From Camelimonas fluminis (GTDB lineage: Bacteria; Pseudomonadota; Alphaproteobacteria; Rhizobiales; Beijerinckiaceae): DNA of 34,878 nucleotides. The stretch's first letter is position 1. Each line of letters begins with the position of its first letter. Under the pieces are notes generated by a model. It was not told where the DNA came from. It saw only the letters and a list, made by a program, of their open reading frames with translations, and did no database searches. Shown here piece by piece: positions 1-7,883 of this stretch. The DNA lies in assembly GCF_014656355.1 (NCBI RefSeq), contig NZ_BNCG01000027.1, positions 1 to 34,878 on the forward strand, read 5' to 3'. The position numbers and the translations under genes are program-made.

Positions 1-55
1 CGCTTCGAGCATCACCATTCGCACCCCAGAGCGAAAGGTGGCGCCGGGACACCGC

Positions 56-679
56 TTACCCATATTCCAGCGCCAGATCCTGCCGGCTCTTGTGACGGCT
101 CATGGCGATGATCCGCTCCGCGCCCATCTGCTTTGCCGCAAGCACGCCCATGAGTCCGACGGCGCCATCCCCGACGACAACAACGGTCGAGCCGGGTTGT
201 ACGCGCGCGGCGTCGGCGGCATACCAGCCGGTGCCCAGCACATCCGAAACCGCAAGCAAACTAGGGATCAGATCCTCTTCAGGCATGGTATCCGTCGCGA
301 CAAGCGTTCCGTCGGCGAGCGGTACGCGAGCGTAAGGCGCCTGGGCGCCCGACATGAACTCACGTTGCTCGCAGGACGACTGGAAGCCGAAGCGGCAGTG
401 CGGGCAGGTGTTGTCCGAGAGAACGAAGGAGCCGACCACGAACTGTCCCGGCTTCACCGTCTTCACCGCGCTGCCGACCTCGACCACCACGCCACAATAT
501 TCGTGGCCCATGTGCATGGGGGCGTCGACCGGCTGGAGACCGCGGAAGGGCCATAGGTCGGAGCCACAGATGCAAGAGGCGGAAAGCTTGATAATGGCGT
601 CGGTTGGCTTGAGGATCGTCGGTTCGGCGACCTCTTCGCAGCGGATGTCGCGGGGGCTGTGCAGGACTGATGCGAGCAT
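56..679 (-). pseudogene. Zinc-dependent alcohol dehydrogenase, C-terminal third missing
   Basis: The 207-residue product is the N-terminal two thirds of a medium-chain zinc alcohol dehydrogenase, which would oxidise an alcohol or reduce an aldehyde using NAD(P). Visible are the catalytic-zinc region (CICGSD, then GHEYCG), a cysteine cluster of the structural-zinc type (CPHCRFGFQSSC) and the Rossmann glycine motif VVVVGDGAVGLMG. The reading frame stops just after the Rossmann strand, where family members continue for about 130 residues to a usual length near 340. The 55 bases left to the window edge do not resume the family sequence in any frame I tried, so the end looks recombined or frameshifted. 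The start at 679 is supported by AAGGAAA just upstream. It is the last gene of the MFS/cyclophilin-like/cupin operon, 22 bases after the cupin gene. Activity is doubtful because half of the cofactor-binding domain is missing. Confidence 0.8.
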
Positions 680-701
680 GGGAGTTTCCTTTCGTTGACG
701 G

Positions 702-1097
702 TCAGGCGCCGTATTCGGCGTCGTTGACATGCTCCAGCCAGTCGACGACCTTGCCGTCCTTTACCTCCTGGAGCGCGATATGGGTCATGGCGGTCTGAGG
801 TGATGCGCCATGCCAGTGCCTTTCGCCCGGCTCGAACCAGACGACGTCGCCGGGACGAATCTCCTCGACCGGCCCGCCCTCGCGCTGCACACGACCGAGG
901 CCGGAGGTGACGACCAGCGTCTGGCCGAGCGGATGCGTATGCCAGACCGTGCGCGCGCCCGGCTCGAAAGTGACGTGCGCGCCCTGAACCCGGTCGGGGG
1001 CGGCCGGGTTGAACAATGCGTCGATGCGCACGCGGCCGGTGAACCAGTCGGACGGGCCGGGACGCGATGGCGTTTGGCCGGAACGAACGATATGCAT
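702..1097 (-). CDS. Small cupin-domain protein
   Basis: A 131-residue single-domain cupin. The metal-binding cupin motif 1 is visible as [11 protein letters not shown] followed by an acidic/glycine stretch, and motif 2 as [16 protein letters not shown]. Small cupins of this type are often annotated as carboxymuconolactone decarboxylase-linked or mandelonitrile-lyase-like proteins. The actual reaction cannot be read from sequence. The ATG at 1097 is chosen over an upstream in-frame start because GAAGGAAA lies at proper spacing before it. It sits 16 bases after the cyclophilin-like gene and before the alcohol dehydrogenase, so it is probably cotranscribed and controlled by the divergent LysR protein. 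The fold is secure, the function is not. Confidence 0.85.
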   Translation of the reverse strand: MHIVRSGQTPSRPGPSDWFTGRVRIDALFNPAAPDRVQGAHVTFEPGARTVWHTHPLGQTLVVTSGLGRVQREGGPVEEIRPGDVVWFEPGERHWHGASPQTAMTHIALQEVKDGKVVDWLEHVNDAEYGA

Positions 1098-1113
1098 GGC
1101 GATTTCCTTCAGA

Positions 1114-1581
1114 TCAGGGGAGGATTTCAATGCGGAGCGGATACTCGCCGCGAACGAGCAGTGGTCCGGCGCCTTGGTCGAGACGGCCGAGCCGTATCAG
1201 GCCACGCGACCAGCGGTACGGCCCGTAGAACATCACGAGATTGCCCCAGGGGGCGTAGTAGCAAAGGTCACCAATAGCCTCGTCGCCGAAGCGGCCGCGG
1301 CCTTCTTTCGTCAGTTCCCGGGGCAGATAGGCGATCTTCTCATTGGTCGAATAGTCGCTGATCTTCAGGTCCAGCGGCAGGATCGAGAGCAGGTCACGAG
1401 CGGATGGATTGTCCTCGAGCGTCGCCGTGAATTCCTGATCCGCGAAGATAAATCGCAGGCGCATGGCGGGTCCGTTCTGGGCGTGCGCTGTCTCTGGCGA
1501 AGCGAGTGCAAGGCCGGGGACCGCGAGTGTGCCGGCGGCCATCAGCAGATTCCGGCGGGACAACAGAGCCGGCCCGGTCAT
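1114..1581 (-). CDS. Exported cyclophilin-like-fold protein
   Basis: A 155-residue protein with a Tat-like signal peptide ([10 protein letters not shown], then a hydrophobic run ending near [10 protein letters not shown]). It is followed by the domain of the small cyclophilin-like family: [27 protein letters not shown] near residues 40-66, and further on [30 protein letters not shown]. Members of this family share the cyclophilin beta-barrel but are not shown to be peptidyl-prolyl isomerases. They often travel with oxidoreductases and LysR regulators, as here. The gene begins one base after the MFS stop codon, so translation is probably coupled. The envelope location is inferred from the signal peptide. 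The role is unknown. Confidence 0.82.
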   Translation of the reverse strand: MTGPALLSRRNLLMAAGTLAVPGLALASPETAHAQNGPAMRLRFIFADQEFTATLEDNPSARDLLSILPLDLKISDYSTNEKIAYLPRELTKEGRGRFGDEAIGDLCYYAPWGNLVMFYGPYRWSRGLIRLGRLDQGAGPLLVRGEYPLRIEILP

Positions 1582-1582
1582 G

Positions 1583-2773
1583 TCAGGCCGCTTTCGGCTT
1601 CAGCATGCGCTGGCCGTTGCCGATCAATACGAACGCAAGCACAGCCAGGACGATGCTGCCGATGAAGGTTGCCTGGATTGAAAAGCTGTCGAGCAGCAGG
1701 CCGCCGACCACGGCGCCGAGTAGGATCGACGCCTGGATCGCGGCAACCATCAGGCTGCCGGCAGCCTCCGGCGCGTCGTCGGCGTTCTGCGACATCCAGG
1801 TCATCCAGATGACGGAGAACATGGTGTTCATCGCACCCCAGATCGCCATGAACAGGGCGGCGGCGACAACTGAGAACCCGAGCAGCAACAGGCCGACGGT
1901 TGCGCCGCCCATCACGAGTGCTGGCAGTTTCAGGAAGGGTGCGAGGTTGCCCTTCAGGAATCGACTGGCCGCCCAGGTGCCGATGAAGCCAGAGCAGCCG
2001 AGAAGCAGCAGCAGGACCGAAAGCGTTGTCACGTCCACGCCCGTCACCTTTTCCAGGAATGGCCGCAGATAGGTGAACATGGTGAAAGCCGAGCCCCAGG
2101 ACAGCATGCAGGCTGCCAGGCCGCGCCGGAAGTAGGGCCGCTTCAGCAACGCGAACATGGTCCGGAAGTCCTGCTTCTGTCGTGCAGGAAGGGAGGGAAG
2201 CGCCACGACGTGCCAGACGAGGTTGATCGCGACGACCGGGGTCAGCGCCCAGAACACCGCCCGCCAGCCGAGGATACCGCCGAGATAGCTGCCGATTGGA
2301 GCTGCGAAGGCGGCGGCGATGGCCTGTCCACCATACATGAGCGCGAGCGCACGGGGCACATCCTGCGCCGGCACCAGCCGCATGATGACGGCGGTCGCCA
2401 ATGCCCAGAAGCCGCCAATGCAGATGCCGAGGAGTGCCCGGCCGATCATCAACACCGCAAAGTTCGGGGCGGCAGCGACCAGCATCAGCGAGAACAGCAT
2501 GAAGGCGGTCATCGCGACCATGACCCATTTGCGGTTCAAGGTGCCCGCAAGCGTCGTGATCATCATGCTCGCCGCCACCGCGAAGAGGCCGCTGATCGAG
2601 ATTGCCTGACCGGTTTGCCCTTCAGTGGCGTGCAGCCCCTCCGCCATCGGCGTCAGCAAACTGACCGGCATGAATTCGGAGGCAATGAGCATTGCCACAC
2701 ACAATGCCATCGACAGCACAGCGCCCCAGGCTGCTGTTGGCCTTATAATGTCGTCGTCGTATGTCGCATCCAT
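1583..2773 (-). CDS. MFS transporter, DHA1-type drug/sugar efflux family
   Basis: A 396-residue polytopic protein with about 12 membrane segments. It has the typical major facilitator layout of two six-helix halves joined by a charged loop (LPARQKQDFRTMFALLKRPYFRR). It belongs to the DHA1 group of proton-coupled exporters (AraJ-like). The segment FMPVSLLTPMAEGLHATEGQTG near residues 34-55 is the usual first-loop signature of that group. The substrate is not predictable. The ATG at 2773 is preferred over a GTG nine bases upstream, although neither has a convincing Shine-Dalgarno. It is the first gene of a four-gene operon and divergent from the LysR gene, the classic arrangement for LysR control. 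Confidence 0.9.
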   Translation of the reverse strand: MDATYDDDIIRPTAAWGAVLSMALCVAMLIASEFMPVSLLTPMAEGLHATEGQTGQAISISGLFAVAASMMITTLAGTLNRKWVMVAMTAFMLFSLMLVAAAPNFAVLMIGRALLGICIGGFWALATAVIMRLVPAQDVPRALALMYGGQAIAAAFAAPIGSYLGGILGWRAVFWALTPVVAINLVWHVVALPSLPARQKQDFRTMFALLKRPYFRRGLAACMLSWGSAFTMFTYLRPFLEKVTGVDVTTLSVLLLLLGCSGFIGTWAASRFLKGNLAPFLKLPALVMGGATVGLLLLGFSVVAAALFMAIWGAMNTMFSVIWMTWMSQNADDAPEAAGSLMVAAIQASILLGAVVGGLLLDSFSIQATFIGSIVLAVLAFVLIGNGQRMLKPKAA

Positions 2774-2938
2774 ACAAATCACCGCAAAAGGAAAACAGCC
2801 GCGCGGAGTTCTCCAGCGGCCCTATTGCGATGCACCATAGCCCTCATCGATTGTCTTGATTAGCTGGGTGAATTCGTTTGAACTTATCGATATGAGCCAT
2901 AAATGGGCTCAGCCGCCGAAATCGAGGAAGGACAGGTC
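2774..2938. promoter_or_regulatory. Divergent LysR/MFS control region
   Basis: This 165-base stretch separates the divergent MFS and LysR starts and must hold both promoters. It contains the perfect 8-base palindrome TATCGATA (2885-2892) and a GAGCC/GGCTC inverted repeat around 2894-2910. LysR-type regulators usually bind such a shared region. The assignment of these repeats as operator half-sites is inference. Confidence 0.45.
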
Positions 2939-3829
2939 GTGCGCGAAAACTTCAATGACCTGCTGTGGTTCCTGGTGGTGGCCGAGGAGCGCAGCTTCAC
3001 GAAGGCTGCCGCGAGGATAGGCATCACGCAATCGACGCTGAGCCATACCATCAAGCGGCTGGAAACGCAGATGGGTTTGCGCCTGCTCGCGCGGACCACA
3101 CGTAGCGTCTCTACGACCGAGGCCGGCGAGAGGCTCCGCCAGTCGCTTGCGCCGCGGATAGCGGAGATCGAGGCGGACATTGCTGCGCTCACGGACTTGC
3201 GTGACAGGCCGTCAGGCACGATCCGTATCACCGTATCGGATCATGCGCTTGAGACGGTGATCTGGCCGAAGCTTCGTGCGGTCCTGGCGGATTATCCGGA
3301 AATCCGCGTCGAGTTCAGCCGCGACAACGGCCTCAGAAACATCGTCGAGGACGGTTTTGATGCCGGTGTTCGGCTCGGCGAGACCGTCGAGAAGGACATG
3401 GTGGCCGTTCGGATCGGGCCGGACTGGCGGCTCGTTGCCATTGGCTCTCCGGGCTATTTCGCCAGGCGCGGCATACCTGCCACGCCTCAGGATCTCGTGG
3501 CGCACAACTGCATCAGCCTGCGTTTGACATCCGGCGCTGGGTTCTATGCATGGGAGTTCGAGAAGGACGGTCGGGATGTCCGCATGCGCGTCGACGGTCA
3601 ATTGATCTTCAATTCGACGTTGCCGATGGTCGACGCTGCGATCGCTGGCTACGGCGTCGCCTATGTGCCGGAAGATATCGTCGCGGACCACATCAAAGCA
3701 GGCCGGCTGCAGCTTGTGCTGGACGATTGGTCGCCTTTTTTTGCAGGGTACTACCTCTATTATCCGAGCCGACATCAGCATTTACCAGCGTTCAGGGTCC
3801 TCGTTGAAGCGCTGCGTGCTCATGGTTGA
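2939..3829 (+). CDS. LysR-family transcriptional regulator
   Basis: A 296-residue LysR-type regulator. The N-terminal winged helix-turn-helix reads FLVVAEERSFTKAAARIGIT then QSTLSHTIKRLETQMGLRLL near residues 8-50. It is followed by a linker helix and a periplasmic-binding-like effector domain (GTIRITVSD onwards, with DAGVRLGE and GYGVAYVPEDIVAD). The GTG at 2939 is preferred to the ATG at 2903: AGGAAGGA lies six bases upstream of it, and family members begin MRENFNDL-like. It is divergent from the MFS/cyclophilin-like/cupin/dehydrogenase operon and is probably its regulator and its own repressor. The inducer is unknown. Confidence 0.92.
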   Translation: MRENFNDLLWFLVVAEERSFTKAAARIGITQSTLSHTIKRLETQMGLRLLARTTRSVSTTEAGERLRQSLAPRIAEIEADIAALTDLRDRPSGTIRITVSDHALETVIWPKLRAVLADYPEIRVEFSRDNGLRNIVEDGFDAGVRLGETVEKDMVAVRIGPDWRLVAIGSPGYFARRGIPATPQDLVAHNCISLRLTSGAGFYAWEFEKDGRDVRMRVDGQLIFNSTLPMVDAAIAGYGVAYVPEDIVADHIKAGRLQLVLDDWSPFFAGYYLYYPSRHQHLPAFRVLVEALRAHG

Positions 3830-3993
3830 TTGGCGCGCAAGGCGCTGTCTAGCTCGACGAATTGGTTGGCGGTCGCTCCCGCGCTTGTAGGCCTGTGGGC
3901 CGGTCAATTCATCCGCGACAGGATCAGCCCGGTTGCTTTCCGGGGCAGCCCGAATAGCCGGAAATCTGGGGCTATCAGCGTAGCCAGGCTGTG

Positions 3994-5223
3994 TTACCGA
4001 TAGCTCGTAGGGGGCGGTTCCGGAGGAGAGAGTTCGGCATCGGTGAAGAGATTGGGAAATAGCCGTTCACGATAGTCGAGTGGGAACGCAATACGGACCG
4101 GCGTCTTTGGCGACGAAGACTTCAGAAACCCGGCCTTGAGCAGCGCTGAAAGAGTGTTCCGGGCCGTTCTCTCCGAAGTCCTCAGGGCAAAGTGAGCGTC
4201 ACCTCGATCCATTGAGCCGTGCTTTAGGATGGCAGCGATCAGATCCGGCGCGCGTTTGTCATCGAGAACATCTCGGACCAATGCGCGGAAGCGGGACTCA
4301 AGTCGCTCGAGATCGAACATGAATGCGGAGAAGCTAATCTGGTCGAGAACGACTTTCAGGAACCATTCGCAGTAGTCCTTCAGGGCGGCGGCCGACAGGT
4401 TGCCTCGACCGTCGAGGTCGCTACGTCGCGGACTGTCCGCGTGATCCATCATTCTCTTGTACTCGCCCCGGTCTTGCAGACCTCGCGCCAAGCCCCTGGA
4501 GATCGACCAGAGTCCAAAGCCTCCGATGCCCGCTCGCTGGGCCATGGCATGTGACATCAAACGGCTGACACGGCCGTTCCCGTCGGGAAATGGGTGAATG
4601 TAGTTCAAGCGATGGTGCGCTGAGGCAATGGCTATGATCATGGTGCTTGGCGAGTTCTCTGCCGCTCTGAACCGCCTGGCGAAGTGTTCCATAAACGCCG
4701 GGACTCGTTCGGAGGATGGTGGATGGTGCCTTCCCACCACGACGTCGTCTTCCGCCTCCCGGCGGAACTTTCCTGGCACGATCTCTACCCGACTGCCATC
4801 TGGCCGCTCGATGTACCTGAAGTCCTCGGGCATCTCGTCGTAGAACGCGCGATGCAGCCAGCAAAGGAACTCTACGGAGGTAGGGCTTGGAAGTTTCCCA
4901 CTGAGGTGCATCCCGTCAATCTGACGTTGCACCATCACGTGGGCCTTGGCCTCGAGTGCGAGGGGACGGGTTGTTGGCTCCAACCCGGCGCCGGCAAGTG
5001 CGCGCTCGATGTCCTTTGGCCGGGTATTATGCCCTTCGATCAGATTCGAGTAATAGGAGTTCATCATCCGCACGAGGTCAGCGAGCTCGGATGCCGACTC
5101 GGGATGAAGCCCGCGCCCGAGAGCTCCTGCTTCCCTTTGAATCTCGATCGAAAGGTCCGCCAGAACCTGAGGGATTGCGTCTTCGAAGATGGCGGGCTCG
5201 ATGCGGCTGGGAGTTTCGAGCAT
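3994..5223 (-). CDS. Class II Fic-domain protein with C-terminal winged-helix region
   Basis: A 409-residue Fic protein, an enzyme family that usually transfers AMP from ATP to hydroxyl side chains of target proteins. The catalytic motif HPFPDGNGR is intact at residues 210-218, with the catalytic histidine at 210. An N-terminal inhibitory-helix motif SNLIEG (residues 59-64) matches the S/T-x-x-x-E-G/N signature whose glutamate blocks ATP in class II Fic proteins, so the enzyme is probably self-restrained. The C-terminus (ALRTSERTARNTLSALLKAG near 360-380) looks like a winged helix-turn-helix. The ATG at 5223 fits the family N-terminus (MLETPSRIEP). Longer in-frame starts would run through the promoter. 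It stands alone, downstream of a TATAAT box that flanks a perfect palindrome. The target protein is unknown. Confidence 0.92.
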   Translation of the reverse strand: MLETPSRIEPAIFEDAIPQVLADLSIEIQREAGALGRGLHPESASELADLVRMMNSYYSNLIEGHNTRPKDIERALAGAGLEPTTRPLALEAKAHVMVQRQIDGMHLSGKLPSPTSVEFLCWLHRAFYDEMPEDFRYIERPDGSRVEIVPGKFRREAEDDVVVGRHHPPSSERVPAFMEHFARRFRAAENSPSTMIIAIASAHHRLNYIHPFPDGNGRVSRLMSHAMAQRAGIGGFGLWSISRGLARGLQDRGEYKRMMDHADSPRRSDLDGRGNLSAAALKDYCEWFLKVVLDQISFSAFMFDLERLESRFRALVRDVLDDKRAPDLIAAILKHGSMDRGDAHFALRTSERTARNTLSALLKAGFLKSSSPKTPVRIAFPLDYRERLFPNLFTDAELSPPEPPPTSYR

Positions 5224-5259
5224 TTTTGCCGAATCCGTTCGTGGAAAATCGTATTTTAA

Positions 5260-5287
5260 ATTATACGCTTGCAAGCGAAAGAGGCAA
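5260..5287 (-). promoter_or_regulatory. Fic-gene promoter with embedded 12-bp palindrome
   Basis: On the minus strand a consensus -10 box TATAAT (5265-5260) is preceded by TTGCCT (5287-5282) at a 16-base spacing. Between them lies the perfect palindrome CGCTTGCAAGCG (5266-5277). A repressor bound there would block the polymerase. The Fic protein ends in a DNA-binding-like winged helix, so autoregulation is a reasonable guess. The rest of 5224-5426 holds no gene I can support. Confidence 0.55.
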
Positions 5288-5426
5288 TGAATTGCCGATC
5301 TTGATTGCCGATGTTCGTCGCTGAAATCGGAACTCCTGTCGATGTGTCCTGATAGCGGCCAGGTCGTCGCTAACCTCAATCCGCTCAACCGATCGACTCC
5401 GCGCTCTCGCCCTGGCATGACCTTGG

Positions 5427-5619
5427 GCCATGCATTGGCTCATACAGCAGCACTCAGCTGAACTGCGATGACCCGGCAGGGGCGGTCGAGCGTTCGCGTT
5501 GTCATCGATCGCCGCAATCCCACTATCTAACTTCCGAATGCCCGGTTTCTAAAGCGCGGTGAACCGTGCCGCACGGCCTAACCCAAACTCCGCAGGATCC
5601 TGGACATTGGCCTCGAGCT
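5427..5619. repeat. Left copy of ~190-bp direct repeat flanking the toxin-antitoxin pair
   Basis: This 193-base segment matches 6481-6665 in the same orientation with only scattered substitutions and one 8-base indel (extra bases near 5482-5490). Similarity stops abruptly on the right at the shared cctcgagct. The repeat includes the last 23 codons of the nucleotidyltransferase gene found intact at 6595 onwards. The two copies bracket the antitoxin/toxin genes, which suggests duplication of a chromosomal segment or recombination between related loci. Confidence 0.85.
5549..5619 (-). pseudogene. Relic 3' end of a second nucleotidyltransferase gene
   Basis: Read on the minus strand this gives LEANVQDPAEFGLGRAARFT, then AL and a stop. 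The intact gene at 6595 ends LEANGHDPAEFGLGHAARFT, then AF and a stop. The upstream part is absent, and the codon just before the homologous stretch is TAG. It is therefore a remnant of a paralogous copy, not an expressed gene. Confidence 0.75.
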
Positions 5620-5761
5620 ACGGACAAACTTGATGTACGGCGCAATTCGCTGGGTTCCCGCCACCGCCCGCTATCACGCGCCACGCTTCACCTGCCCGAA
5701 CCTCGCACCATTTTTGAACCTCGGGCCGAAAGGTCTGGCATTCGAGATCGCTGCATGATAG

Positions 5762-5773
5762 GTTACATGTAAC
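5762..5773. promoter_or_regulatory. Perfect palindrome upstream of the toxin-antitoxin genes
   Basis: GTTACATGTAAC is a perfect 12-base palindrome ending 18 bases before the antitoxin ATG. Type II antitoxins usually repress their own operon by binding such palindromes, so this is the likely operator. No clear -35/-10 pair could be fixed around it. Confidence 0.5.
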
Positions 5774-5791
5774 TAATAATGGGGATTTGTC

Positions 5792-6016
5792 ATGGTGGCT
5801 GTATCGAAGCCCAAGCCTGTCAGGGAGAAGGTGCGCGAGCATCGCGAACGGCTGCGCGCGCAGGGGCTGCGGCCGATCCAGATTTGGGTGCCGGACGTGC
5901 GCTCTCCGTCTTTCCAGACGCAGGCCCATCGCCAGTCGCTGGCGGTTGCGGCGAGCGCCCACGCGCAGGACGATCAAGCCTTCATCGACGCCATATCCGA
6001 TTGGAGCGACGAGTGA
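5792..6016 (+). CDS. Antitoxin MazE-like protein
   Basis: A 74-residue basic N-terminus/acidic C-terminus protein. It matches the short MazE-like antitoxin family that accompanies PemK/MazF toxins in alphaproteobacteria (conserved VREHRERLRAQGLRPIQIWV PDVRSPSF near 11-40, acidic tail DDQAFIDAISDWSDE). The N-terminal part would bind DNA and the tail would wrap the toxin. The ATG at 5792 has GGGGAT at six bases. The next in-frame alternative upstream lacks a site. Its TGA overlaps the toxin GTG (GTGA), so the two are translationally coupled. It is probably autoregulated through the palindrome at 5762-5773. Confidence 0.9.
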   Translation: MVAVSKPKPVREKVREHRERLRAQGLRPIQIWVPDVRSPSFQTQAHRQSLAVAASAHAQDDQAFIDAISDWSDE

Positions 6017-6372
6017 GGCGCGGCGAGGTCTGGACCGTTTCCGGGGGGCAGGACTATGCGGGCAAGCCGCGTCCCGCCGTCATCGTGCAGGACGACAGTT
6101 TCGACGCCACCGACTCGATTACCATTTGCGCCTTCACCACCGACCCGACCGACGCGCCCTTGTTCCGTCTTGTCGTGGAGCCGAACGAGCGCAATGGTCT
6201 GCGCTCCGCCTGCCGCCTGATGGTGGACAAGATCACCACCGTTGCCAAGGCGAAGCTCGGCGCACAAGTCGGGCGGCTCGATGACGAGGACATGGTGCGG
6301 CTCAATCAGGCCATGACCGTGTTCCTCGGCATGGCGGTTACACCAAGGGCCGGAAGGGGGAAGCGGCCGTGA
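6013..6372 (+). CDS. PemK/MazF-family toxin (mRNA endoribonuclease)
   Basis: A 119-residue toxin of the MazF/PemK fold, a family that cleaves mRNA at short sequence motifs when its antitoxin is degraded. Recognisable elements are RRGEVWTV at the N-terminus, GKPRPAVIVQ (the conserved arginine-proline of the active-site loop), RSACRLMVDKITTV with KLGAQVGRL, and the C-terminal helix DMVRLNQAMTVFLG. Translation begins at GTG 6013, inside the antitoxin stop codon, with GGAG six bases upstream. The pair sits between two direct repeats of about 190 bp and is probably an addiction module of this accessory strip. Confidence 0.92.
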   Translation: MRRGEVWTVSGGQDYAGKPRPAVIVQDDSFDATDSITICAFTTDPTDAPLFRLVVEPNERNGLRSACRLMVDKITTVAKAKLGAQVGRLDDEDMVRLNQAMTVFLGMAVTPRAGRGKRP

Positions 6373-6480
6373 TATGTGGGGCTGTGTTCCGGCGTTGCGG
6401 CGAAGGATGGCTTTCGGCGGCACATAGGCTATTCGTGTTGCGGGGCGAAGCGCCGATCCTTGGCGCATGTCCAAGCTTCG

Positions 6481-6665
6481 GCCATGCATTGGCTCATACA
6501 GCAGCACTCAGCTGAACTGCGACGGCCCGGCCGGGGCGGTCGCGTTGCCCTCGATCGCCGCAATCCCACTATCTAACTTCCGAATGCGCGGTTTCTAAAA
6601 CGCGGTGAACCGCGCCGCATGGCCTAACCCAAATTCCGCAGGATCGTGGCCATTGGCCTCGAGCT
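6481..6665. repeat. Right copy of ~190-bp direct repeat
   Basis: A 185-base segment in the same orientation as 5427-5619. It covers the last 23 codons and the downstream flank of the nucleotidyltransferase gene. Between the toxin stop (6372) and this repeat, bases 6373-6480 hold nothing I can identify. Confidence 0.85.
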
Positions 6666-7712
6666 CATGTGCGAGCGGCGCGAGGACCTTCCTCATTTCC
6701 TGCTTCGGAAGCTTCTGGAGGCCTTGTTCCAGAAGCTCACGCCAAACGGGCCCCCGCTGGTACGCCTCAACGTAGGCGTCGCAGAGGTCGCCCATCATCC
6801 CGAGTTCGGCAAAAGCACCCATGAGCGCTGCTGCCTGCATAAGGTCTTTTTGGCTCTTCGCTGAGCCGTCCCGGTCGTGTAGACGGCGCTGGGCGATGAT
6901 CAATTTATGTACGGCATATCGTTCCGGCGCCGGCACCATCACAGGCACTCCGGCTCCATGCAGCAATGCAGCTCGCATTGGCTGATAGATCAGGAAGTCG
7001 AGAAACCGGAGCGGTTGGGCTGAGGCTCCGCCAAGCGCGGGCATGAGCGCCGGTTTGCCGGAAAGGTCATCCGATCCACGGTTTGGGGTCAGGAACTCGA
7101 CCTTAAAATTATTTCGGGTGATGAATTGGGTTGTGACGTGCGAATCCGCCTGGCTGGGGATCGGACGGAAGGAGGGGTCGACGGAAGCGAGCGTTTCCAG
7201 GACAGGTGGCATCTCGTCATCGACGGCGACCGATATCGAATGGAACTGCGCGAAGTCTGGATCCGCTGTCATCATTGCGGACTGTGGCAGCCTTATGCCG
7301 AGCATGGCTGAATAGCACTGATAGGCCACGGTTCCCACCAGGACGCCTCGCAGGCGAAAAAAGCCTGCCTTTGCCAAAGCCTCGACAATGCGTCCCACAA
7401 AAACTTCGGGAGCAGGGAGGTTGGCTTCGCGAACCAGGGTCCTGACGAGTTGGCGTCGCTCCTTGGCCGCAGCTTTGAGCTCCTTGAATTTTTCAACGCG
7501 TCTCGTAATTTCCGGATCATCAAACCGGCCAACGTACATGCGCTTTTTTTGCCGTCTTCGCCTGCACGGTCAAAGTACCAGTACCGCCGGCCTTTCGCCT
7601 CGTTGCTGATGAAGCGGCCGCTCACGTCGAAATCTGACACGAAGCGCTCGTCGAGCGTTCGCTGAACAAGCTCGCTGTAGAGAGTTTGGAAATTGAAAAG
7701 GATCTGGGCCAT
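6595..7712 (-). pseudogene. Nucleotidyltransferase-fold protein (GSU2403-like), frameshifted
   Basis: Two overlapping reading frames together give one protein of about 370 residues. The first frame (7712 to about 7545) encodes MAQILFNFQTLYSELVQRTL through RRYWYFDRAGEDGKK. The second (about 7545 to 6595) continues RMYVGRFDDPEITRRVEKFK to the end. This order matches the predicted nucleotidyltransferase family typified by GSU2403, often found in islands and of unproven function. The switch falls at seven consecutive A residues on the coding strand (T7 at 7544-7550). One base more or two fewer would restore the frame. It is either a true null mutation, slippage-prone phase variation or a sequencing error. 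The start at 7712 has no clear Shine-Dalgarno and lies next to an inverted repeat. Confidence 0.75.
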
Positions 7713-7719
7713 GTCAGGG

Positions 7720-7747
7720 TATTACCATAAATGCGAGAATGGTAATA
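7720..7747. promoter_or_regulatory. Inverted repeat upstream of the nucleotidyltransferase gene
   Basis: TATTACCAT (7720-7728) and ATGGTAATA (7739-7747) are perfect 9-base inverted arms with a 10-base AT-rich spacer, starting eight bases before the ATG. The spacing puts the arms about two helical turns apart, as expected for a dimeric repressor operator. The regulator is not identifiable here. Confidence 0.5.
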
Positions 7748-7835
7748 ACATGCTGGTTGGTAGATATGTAGCGCCAGGATGGGGCGGAAGTGGCGGTCCG
7801 AAGCAGGGCCAGTGATGCCTGCAACGAAGAACAAA

Positions 7836-7862
7836 AAAGGGCCCGTCGATGACGGGCCTTTT
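7836..7862 (-). terminator. Rho-independent terminator after the lipoprotein operon
   Basis: Stem GGCCCGTC/GACGGGCC (7840-7847 and 7851-7858) with loop gat. On the minus strand it is followed by six T (7838-7833). It lies just past the last gene of the 9488-7884 operon. Confidence 0.85.
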
Positions 7863-7883
7863 GCATTTCCGGTTCCCAGCGCG

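Noticed and set aside
1578-2528. A 316-codon minus-strand frame inside the MFS gene
   Set aside because: It is an alternative-frame shadow with Arg/Gly/His-rich sequence. The MFS frame has clear membrane segments.
5427-6665. The direct repeats as ends of an insertion sequence or as integrase attachment sites
   Set aside because: They lie in direct orientation, are about 190 bp long and include coding sequence of the neighbouring gene. No transposase, integrase or tRNA gene is between or beside them.
7538-7556. Programmed -1 ribosomal frameshift site
   Set aside because: The A7 run is slippery, but the zero-frame phasing (AAA AAA AGC) is not the classic A_AAA_AAG heptamer. No stimulatory hairpin or upstream Shine-Dalgarno was evident, so a plain indel is simpler.
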